Below, one piece after another: positions 55,437 through 64,000 of a stretch of DNA of 64,000 nucleotides. The position numbers and the translations under genes are program-made. Position 1 is the stretch's first letter. Each line of letters opens with the position of its first letter. This stretch comes from Sternotherus odoratus (Eukaryota; Chordata; Testudines; Kinosternidae): NCBI GenBank assembly GCA_032164245.1, contig JAVMKO010000005.1, forward strand, positions 38,902,133 to 38,966,132, read 5' to 3'. The notes below the pieces were generated by a model. The model searched no databases and was not told where the DNA came from. It was given only the letters and a program-made list of their open reading frames with translations.

Positions 55437-58400
55437 CAAGCTGGGATCTGCTCCCTCTCCATGCACCAGTGCTCACACTTCTAGTCTTAGGCCTTCCAGG
55501 AAACTGGAGCAGGGTTAATAATGATGCATTGACATGTTGAGCAATTAGTTTGATCCCCCTGGTGTTTTGTTGCCTGAATGCCCAGCCACCTTTTTACAAG
55601 GATTTCAAATACCTGTTTGACAAGGGGCCTGTGGTTTTGCTACTCACCCATCTGCTGTCCCCTCGTCCACACCAGGCACCACCTTTCTCTGCCACAGGAT
55701 GTTTCCCGCTGCAGGCAGCCGAGCCCCCTGGAAGGTCTGTCCACGCTAGTACCCTGACTTTGCAGAGGACACCCCAGCTGTGTCACAGCGTGGCATGGGA
55801 GTGGAGCAAACGAGTGGTCACAGCCACGCTACTGACTGAGTTGCACATCCTGGCCCCAGGAAGCTACATGAGCATGGGACAGTCAAACAGGTTCCATCCA
55901 CAACACTGTAACAAGGTGATGGTGGGTCTACTTAGGTCTGTACACACAGTGACAGTGAGCTTCCAGGTTTTCCTCCCAATGCGGGTGCCATATTAGTGTC
56001 CTTTTGATCCTTCCACAGTGTCAACAGAGCTTCCTGTCAGAATAGCGGAAAACGGGAGAGCCAAAACAGACTCCAGCTCAGCTACCCATCACTACACCAC
56101 ACAGCTAATGAGTCAGGCTAGTCTGGCAGCGCCTCAAGCTGATCGGTTATGAAAATGCCATTTATAGCCCCTTCCCCGATTACAACTGCACCAAAGTGTG
56201 TGCCTTGGCCCTCCACCAGCAACCTTGAGCATCTTAATCATTCTATTGTATAGGAACTACAGTAGGGTCAGAACTAGGCCAGTTCTATTTCAACTGCTAC
56301 AGCCTTTGGGATCCTGCTCATCAAAAGACACTTGTCCAGACCCTGAGATGGACCAAGGGTCCTTGCAGTCTTAGTACCTGTTAGGACCGGAAGACATTGT
56401 GACGGGCAACCACTAGAAGGTGTAGTTACACTTCTAAGTCAACTCCAGGAGAGTGCATAATAATGCTGAGAATGACCTTCTTGTTATCTGTGTGTTTGGG
56501 AACCAGTTCCCAGCTGCATGAGTGTTTACCCCATCTGTGTGAGAATGAATGCGTGGGAAACTAAATGGGGAAACTAAGGCAGGACTGCATAACCAACAGT
56601 GTGTAACCAATCAGTTTGTTGCTTGCTATTAATGAGATGAGTATGTATGAGATGCAAATGAGCATGGGTATATCTGTGCTGACACACCTTTTTGGGTTGG
56701 GCTTCCTCTTTGGGCTTTCTGGACATCGCCTGAGTGTGTCAGTCATCTTGTATTGTGGCCGTGCTGGCAGATAAGCCCCCCAGCACGAAATGCCGCTCCC
56801 TCCAATAAACTCACCACTTTCCAACTAGCCACCTGTGTGAGGCCTCGTTTCTCCCGGCAACGAGATAAGCCCCCTGCAACAGTACCACAAAGCAGATCCT
56901 CAGCCTGGTTTTTAGAACACTATCCAATTGTTAAAGGGATTTGTTTGTATAGGCCTCTCCCCCAGGGAGATTGTTCTGTTACAGGCCGTTTAAGAGGAAG
57001 TCCCCCAGGAATCACCAGCGCAATAGCAGTACAACAACCTGGTCTAGAGAGATGATTGCCATAAAAGTGATTCTTCTCTAGCCCAAGGCTGGGTAAGAAA
57101 GGCCTCAATTAGAGCAGGGAGCTGGGTAGCTGACGTTTGCCTAGTCCAGGAAATAAACGGATGGAAAGAGGAGCTGTAAAAGACAGCAGATGCTTGATAG
57201 AGTATGTTGACTTGAAGCTGCAGATACCCAGAGCTCTTTGGGGAAGGGAATATACCCTCATTGACATTTGTCCAGAGTCTATCACAATAGAGACTCAGTC
57301 TTGAGAGGGGCTTTGGCCACTACTGTAATAAAATATTGAATCAGAGTATCCACCCAGAGACTTTACAACCCATTAGAGAAGACTACAAAACATAGCAGTG
57401 AAGGAAATTGAGCTTTTAAATCAACCCACAGAATTCTACAGCAGGGACAATTTAAAAACAAAATCAAGTTCTATGCATCGATTTAAAAGCTCTATTGAAA
57501 AGACTCAAGTCCCGTGGGTTTCTTAGGGTAATTTACACCTGGGAACTAGCCACCTTCTTATAGGTTAAGTAGATTTTTAGAAAGGATGTAGAACAGAGGT
57601 GAATGATCCTGCTTCAACATTGCTAGCAGCTAAAAGTTACCCTGACTGGGAGAGAGAGTTAACCATGATTTAAGAGGGGCAGAGGAGAAGGAATGAGGAT
57701 TTCCAAGTCAGTCTGGTTTGGTTTCTCCCTTCCTACCCCAAAGTTTTCTACTTTGTGGCAGGAATTCAGCTCTGGCAATGTTTTGAAGAAATAGAACTAA
57801 ATTCCATGTTTTTACAGTGACTTGGAAGAAGATGGCAAATAAACTAGCAAATCTGAGTGAAGAAGCTGCTAGGGGGTGAAATGATAGAGGGTTTATATTA
57901 CAAATTGCAGCATAACAGTGTAGACTTCATAACATTCATTTCATCCCTGGGTTACCTTCGCTGCACCTAGGGGCTTTCACCAGGTGAATTACGGGCCCAA
58001 TCTGGTACCTGTCAAGTGCGGTGCACCAGGCCCTACATGGGAAGGAGTGTGTTAGTACAAGGCAGGGTGTGATAGCTAGAGAACTTCCACTCAAACCACA
58101 AGCAGTCAAATTGTTTTAAAAATATTTTATTCTTTAGAAAATACAGTATTGAATACAGTGTGTTCTGCTTCTCCTCACCCCAAGCTCATACCCACTTCGC
58201 TGTCCAGCCTGCTGCCCTCTCCCCCCACAGGCTGCGTCTGCCACGCGGCTATCGCTGGTTCAGCTGCGCAGCGGCAGCTCTTGTGCACAAGGCAAAAGGC
58301 GCTTCCCGCACATGACTCAGCAATTTTATCACCATGACCTAGTGGTAAAATCTCCAAAAGCTGCCAGAATCTCGCCTAGGGCTGCCCCTGCTGCAGCTGT

Positions 58401-61400
58401 AGAGGCCGACAGCACCAATAGGGAATTTCCCCCCTAAAATCCTTAGTGTAGACAAGCTCACAGTACTACCGATATGTGCCTTTTGGAGTTTTAGTAGGCC
58501 CTTGAGGATTCAAGGGCTGCTGGGAGCCCTGAGAAATCTCCCATCCTCCTATGGAAGCAGCTCATGTCCAGCTGCTCTGGCAGCTGAGATAGCCCCCAGA
58601 TCAAAATCAATTCCATTTGGTGCTGGTTGTATCAAGGATGTCACCATTCAGCAACATCTGGATGGCCTATGTGACTCCCAGGACAGACTGGAGACCAGGT
58701 CTTCGTAGGTTTGGTATCCTCGAGTCAGAAGCCAGCCCGATAGTGTCCCAACAGGAGGGATGGGCACCTTGGCCCATTGCTCCCACACATGCCATTGGCC
58801 TGGCAAACCCCAGAATGTTCAGGCTGGTGTAGAAGGGGATTAAAAAGGGCTACGGCGGTGCCCTATGCTAGGGACTGATGGAGCTATTCAGAGGGCAGAG
58901 TTCATACAGTGAGCTCTGTGGTCCCAGTCTCTCCCCCATCCTTCTCTCTAGGGAAGGATCAGAGAATGTGACTCCAAGGCTGCTGTGACATCTACATAGT
59001 AGCCCAGGACAGCCAACCCTAAAAAAGCAACTTGAGGGCAGAGTGGGGGTAGGTTGTCCTTCCTCCAACTCACCAAAGGAAATGGGGGCGAGGGAGGGAA
59101 CTTCTGCAAACAGCACTATTGTGGAAGTGGCAGATGATCTTCAGGCTACATGACGCCTTTAAGTTCCTCAATGAGCCTCCGAAGATCCCATCCACTCTCC
59201 ATGCCCACGGCCTGCCAGACATCATTCCCAAGCGTCTGGTGACCAGAGTCAACAACTCCACCCCAGGCACAAATTTAGAAGGGGGAGAAAAGTGGCTACA
59301 TAGCTACCCCTTCATCCCACATGATTCCAGTTAGTGCAGGGACCACAATTTGCCTTAAGCATGGGGTTACTTTATGGAATAAGCATGGCAAGGAGGGGAA
59401 GTACTGACACTGGCTATGGGTTCTCTCTTCCTTCACTGAAGTTCTGATAGGTCCTATAGCTAATTTCATCTGGACCTTCGCCATTACTACATGGCAATGT
59501 TTTGCATCAATAGAGCACAACAGTGGGATCAAAACTAACTGATGAGCCCAAACAACATAAGGTCTAGATACAGTCTGGGTGATCTGGTTTACATTGTAGA
59601 CTCTTTTCTAAAATGGATTCACTTTTTTTCTAAATGGGGGAGAGATTTTGGAAACAGAAGTCAGTGAATAGGTCAACAGCTACCATCACCCCTACTTAAC
59701 CCCTACAAGATGACCAGGTCTCCATATCTTTTCCTGGGATCAAGGGTGGCCAGAAGCACGTAAATCAAACACTTCCCATGAACCCTCCGTGCCCAGAGGC
59801 TGTAGAAAACGAGTCCTTGCCCAGGGAAAGTGACTAGAACTCTCCTAACACAGCTGTTCCAGCACTTGCTGTCCTGGCCTATTATACGCTCCTGAAAAGC
59901 GGACTGTGCGCACATTCCTGATGGAATGGGATATCATGAGGCACCAGCATGACAAATTAACCCCCTGCCTTGACAGAACTAATATAGATCACTTAGTCAC
60001 TGGATCTCACCGTGGCAGAAGGATGCCTCGGCAGGTGTTAGTGTCCCACAGCACAATATAAAACATGGGTGGAATAGGTCCTTGCATGCATAGGATACCC
60101 ACCCTGTATGTGAACCCTTTCACATAACTTTCCCAAAGGTACAGAGCTACGGGACAGACGGTCAGGCAGTTCAGCAACATCCCAAAATGTCAGCAATGGC
60201 TGTGCAATTAGAACAGGAGCCACAGAAGATGCAACTACATCACTCCACGGGGAAAGCAGGAGTCCAGGTCCGTAAAGCCATTGACCTCTAGAGGGAGGGA
60301 GGAAGGGATCCTTCCCTCCCCCAGACATGGCTGGATATTTCATGGTTTTGTCACAAGAGAATCCCGCTGACTAGTTCCCATCACTATTGGCAGGAAACAC
60401 AAGAGTTCTACTGAAAAGCCAGGGAGGTGAAAACCCAGCTCAGCCTGGGACCTGTTAGTCTGTTCTGGGGAAGGTGAGCAAGGCCCCTAAGCTAAAATCC
60501 CTGGCAATGGCTGCCTATGTCTCCTGCCAGGCCAAGACTTACCCGGATCAGGCTGCCCCAAAGCTGCCATGATCAGCTCCAGGCAGTAAGGCCAGCAGCC
60601 AAACTCTTGGGGGCTAAAGGGCTGCTGAAAATCTAGCAATAAGGAGACGGATGGGCTGAACCAGGTGGCTGGTAAAATCCCTTCCTCACCACCTCCTTGT
60701 CCTGCGCTGTAGACCAAGTCACCACCATTTCCTGCCTGGGAGGGACGAGCTGACCTCAGTCCAGACTCTTCCTCCTCAGGGATCGAACAATCTCTGCTGC
60801 AGAAAATCAACCTGGCTGACACCTCCTTCAAAAGTTTCCATGGCAGCCAAGAGACCAAAGAATGGCTTCGAGTCTAATGGAACACCACACAGTTCTACTG
60901 TACAGAAAAGGCTGAGTCCCCCTCGGATGTGATACAGACGGACGAGTCAGAGGCTGCCCTGGGGCCGGAATGACATGGGCCACAGCTCTCAACCTCTGTC
61001 CCTGGGAAACACACTTACACAGACACCTCTTCGCCCAACCTGGTTTATATGGATCTCCAACAGTCTTTTCAGGCACCAAGCGTTCCCGGTCAGGGTGAAC
61101 GGACAGCCCTGCTAATTAGAGTGCAGAATGCAACAGATAAACCTGCTGCTGTTAATGTTCCCCCAGCCCAGCAAAACCGCACCGTTAATGATCTGTGTGA
61201 CCGTGTACTGTAGCCCAGAGCTATAAGTGGCTACCCTCACTGCCCTGGTGGACAAGTGCAATGCTGGAATGAAGAATGGGGATGCAACTGTTGGGCATAA
61301 TGAAGGGTTAAACAATTGCATGAGGATGAATGAGGTTATGGGTGGACTGTGATGCACAGTGCACACCTGGTTGGCTGTGATTTGCTACGCTATGTTCAGA

Positions 61401-62817
61401 AGTCCCTGTGTCTTTGGATGGTGAATTCAGGACTGAATGGGTGTCAGAGGTACAGGAGTGGATCTTGGTGGCAGGATGGTAATGCAGCCTTAGGGCTGGG
61501 AGTGAGTGTCATGAGATATGTTCCTGCATCGGTGCGGTATGGTGAGGCAGCCCAGAGCCACGTACTGGAGATCATGGGTCCAGTGGATCTGACTGGGTTC
61601 AGATCCACTGGACCCATGATCTAGGGAGGTGAGAGAGGATCAAAGCCCAGACAAAGAAGAGCTTCTAGCAGGGGTTGATGGCTCAGGGCTAGCCCTGAGC
61701 CTTGTCCTCTCAACTCAGCTGTCATGAAGCAAACCTGAGACAAAGGGGAAACAGCACCTGGTTTAACTGCCTGCCAGATAATTTCACACATCACAGGTAG
61801 GATACAGCTCGAAATTCCTTTAGAAGAGCAGAATCCAGGGCCAGAGACCTAATACAGAGGGTTGCTTCTTCTGGGCTGCTCGTCAGAAAAGGTGGGTGGA
61901 AATGGAGGTGACTAGAGGAGCCTTCACACCTGGATTCAAAATCCAAATCACACCTGGACTATGAAATACACAGAACAGCTCTCCAAAACCAAAGCCTTTC
62001 CACCGAGAGGCAAGGAACTGTCTGGCTTTCACTCACCCAGGCAGCATGCCATTGCTCTTGGGGGGGGGGGGTCACTGATCACAGACCTTCCTTTGAGTGT
62101 GTTCATGCCAATCCTGCCAGTCTCAGGGTGAAGCTACCCTGCTGTAGCTGGGAATGCCGGGGCAGCGTTCCCGTCCCATGCTTCTCAGATCCCATACACT
62201 AGTAGAGCTGCTGACCCCCTTCCTCAGGGAGGCAGCCATCTGACACGTATGTACTAGGGCACCATCCAGCTGAGGAGTCCGTTCCATAGAGGGGAGTTGT
62301 CAAGATTTAGGGACTTGGACACAGAGAGTGGAGGTCTGTAGCAACACATTCAAGGGGAGGGGGGAAGCCTTCGGCTTTCACCATCAGATCAACCCCAACC
62401 AGGATTTCATTCCAAGGCCGCTGCATAACACGGCTTATTGGTAAGTGAGCCCTTCAAACTGTGCAGGTACCAGGTAAACCAGGTCACAAGGCAGGTGAAG
62501 TCATAAGAGCATCAGTTTAAATCTCATTTCAGACTAGAACAATCATTCTGCTCAGGAATTACACAACGAAAGAGCGAGGGGGAAGAGAAAATAAAAACAC
62601 CTACAGATCCCTCCCCTGCCCCCAGATTCTTTGACTCCCACCCCCCAAATGAAGCCAGGCGTTCATGATTTTACTAAAGAAGAGGGGGAGGGAAAGCCTC
62701 TCCGGGCTCAGCGGGAAGGCTCAGAAGTGGAGACGTGGATCCTGTGGAAACGGCCCTTCTGGGCACCATTGGAAGTTCACAGGCCTGTTCCTGACCCGGC
62801 TTCCTGCCCTTTGGGAT
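55437..62817. other. Intergenic, ending in the 3' side of TWF2
   Basis: No further exon is supported in 7.4 kb. The part next to 62818 must include the TWF2 3' untranslated region, but I could not pick its polyadenylation signal. A tttatt at about 58125 would be a signal on the minus strand but is 4.7 kb away. The perfect palindrome at 61569-61622 is described separately. Confidence 0.45.
61569..61622. repeat. Perfect inverted repeat, 22-bp arms, 10-bp loop
   Basis: The arm at 61569-61590 (starting agatcatgggtccagtgg) is exactly complementary to 61601-61622. The loop is gactgggttc. There is no mismatch in 22 pairs. It is not at the ends of any element I can define. Confidence 0.9.
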
Positions 62818-62985
62818 CTAACTGTCCTCGCCGTTCTCCCCTGGCCCTTTGATCAGTCGCTTCTGTCCCCGTTTCCCCACGGGGCCCCGGGGCTTGGCGA
62901 ACGCCTGCTTGAAGGCATGCTGCTTGGGATGGACCTCGTCATACAGGAACTCCGCAGTCAGCTCGGCTCCATCGTCAATCTCGAT
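62818..62985 (-). CDS. TWF2: Twinfilin-2, last coding exon
   Basis: Twinfilin-2 binds actin monomers and capping protein and slows filament assembly. On the minus strand, an acceptor (ccgtttgtgtgccag) leads into 55 codons: [20 protein letters not shown], then [35 protein letters not shown] and TAG. The [18 protein letters not shown] and GKRG motifs are the capping-protein- and lipid-binding tail of twinfilins. The GPGENG end points to TWF2 rather than TWF1. Compared with the mammalian tail as I know it, the second 'H' of KQHAHKQ is F. Earlier exons should lie beyond 64000, since none is visible between 62986 and the right edge. Confidence 0.88.
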   Translation of the reverse strand: MEIDDGAELTAEFLYDEVHPKQHAFKQAFAKPRGPVGKRGQKRLIKGPGENGEDS

Positions 62986-64000
62986 CTGGCACACAAACGG
63001 CACAGGAGGGGGGGTTAACTCCACAATGCTGGTTCCTGATGCCCTCGAGCCACTGTGGGGAGAGAACAGGGCCTTCTCCTCCGCCCCCAGCTCTGAGACA
63101 AGAGCCCCTCACCACTCAATGACCCATGGAGCAAAACCAACTCCCTCCTTTCCGCCCACATCCCATCATCCGGCTGGGCTCAGGGAGCCGAGACTTCTTG
63201 TTCTTCAGAGCCATATGGCTTCCTGGGGCGTCACTGGCACAATCGCCCTGGGCGGGAAGCAGTTACCTTGGCACCAGGCCACCAGCCCCTCAGCCAGCCT
63301 CTGCGCCAGACATTCAAATGCTTGCTCTGCGACCACCCATGAGAACATGGCAACTGCGCTGACAGACAACACTCCTAACAGCCACCCATCAGTGCAGGTG
63401 AACGCTAGTTCAGATTTGCACCCGCCGTGAGGGGACGGATCAAAGGGCACCAGAGCCTCGCAGCGAAAGGCCGTCAAAAGCAGGAGGAAGCACAGGGGCA
63501 ACCGACAGCCTCACGTGGCTGAGCTGGTACCTGGTCCTCGGTTTCAGGCCAGACAGAAAACCCTTCTCAGACCCCAAAATAAGCCCAACCTCCGTTGATT
63601 TGATGCAGGTTTTTAAATCAGACATTCGAGATGGGAAGAGTCTTATGAGGTCCTCTCCTCTAGTGTTTCTCAACAACTGGTCCGTAGACCAGCACTGGTC
63701 CCTGACATCTCCCTGATGCAGCAAGCCAGTCTCTGGGATCAAAAAGGCCGAGAAACATTGCTCTGGTCTATCCCTGAGGAAAGAGTCCTGCATTGGCCCC
63801 TTCAGTATGTTCTTCTATACACTCCCCAGGTCACTCTGAAATGACTCAAGGGAGGGAGTTTTCCTTACTTTTCTTAGACGTCAGTAGGACAGTGCCCTTG
63901 GATGTTCCCCTTAAATGTTCCCTTGCTCAGCTCTTGGGTGAGAACACCCAGTAATTCCACCCCCTCTTCTTTGTTTATGCCCTCCAGAGACTAGCGTAAA
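62986..64000. other. Last intron of TWF2 (partial)
   Basis: Only intronic sequence is seen up to the edge. A small inverted-repeat element lies at 63661-63760. Frames of 60-190 codons on both strands lack homology I can recognise and overlap the TWF2 exon at their edge. Confidence 0.5.
63661..63760. mobile_element. Possible 100-bp hAT-type MITE in TWF2 intron
   Basis: The left end tagtgtttctcaac and the right end gagaaacattg are inverted repeats over about 10 bp. The flanks ctctcctc (63653-63660) and ctctggtc (63761-63768) agree at six of eight positions, so this is an older copy or a chance match. The 'gtttctcaacaactggtccg' start resembles Charlie-like hAT elements. Confidence 0.45.

Noticed and set aside
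60487..60858. Minus-strand frame of 123 codons as a possible exon
   Set aside because: No recognisable domain; splice-like dinucleotides are present but not convincing, and there are no neighbouring exons.
62631..63430. Plus-strand frames of 73-193 codons
   Set aside because: They overlap the TWF2 exon in antisense and continue into its intron without recognisable homology.
1..64000. CRISPR arrays, tRNA or rRNA genes, bacterial-style operons
   Set aside because: None seen; the sequence is vertebrate, and the tandem repeats present are minisatellites within DNA transposons.

Overview
The window looks like nuclear DNA of a reptile-grade amniote, most probably a turtle (a crocodilian is the main alternative). 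I infer this from sparse vertebrate exons with GT-AG introns, old MIR SINEs still recognisable, CR1-clade LINEs, three Penelope-like retroelements (PLEs) with GIY-YIG endonuclease sequence, and many short hAT-type DNA elements with clean 8-bp target-site duplications. Nothing looks prokaryotic: there are no operons, no rRNA or tRNA genes and no CRISPR array.

Three host loci are supported. (1) 15.9-17.3 kb, minus strand: a broken TLR9-like Toll-like receptor, keeping only the N-terminal leucine-rich half and carrying two frameshifts and several stops. (2) 44.4-53.5 kb, plus strand: a hyaluronidase (HYAL1-4/SPAM1 family) gene in three coding exons, the middle one exactly 90 bp, with the catalytic Asp/Glu pair intact but no in-frame ATG in the first exon. 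(3) 62.8-63.0 kb, minus strand: the last coding exon of twinfilin-2 (TWF2); the rest lies beyond the right edge. In human, TWF2 and TLR9 are adjacent and on the same strand in this order, so the window appears to be the TLR9-TWF2 locus with a hyaluronidase gene lying between them.

Most of the rest is mobile DNA. 0-16 kb: hAT elements at 1755-2670, 3340-3560, 6892-7263, 13486-14032 and 14876-15777, a nearly intact PLE at 3974-6216 and a degraded PLE at 12496-14065 that is itself split by a hAT element. 16-31 kb: the TLR9 remnant, a 419-bp foldback element at 19462-19880, a CpG-rich patch with two exon-like segments near 22.5 kb, and another hAT at 30490-30879. 31-42 kb: LTR-like blocks, a gag-like retroelement fragment and small inverted-repeat elements. 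44-54 kb: the hyaluronidase gene, whose introns hold two CR1 copies, an antisense CR1 piece, a small inverted-repeat element and a foldback PLE nested in the older CR1. 54-64 kb: one hAT element, a perfect 22-bp-arm palindrome, the TWF2 exon and otherwise nondescript sequence.

The most unusual points are: two hAT families with different termini sharing the same internal G-rich tandem module; hammerhead-ribozyme-like cores in the PLE tails; PLE copies with inverted or head-to-head ends; the TG...CA foldback element with a 5-bp duplication; and the TLR9 remnant beside an otherwise conserved TWF2. All identifications are from reading the sequence; no database search was run.
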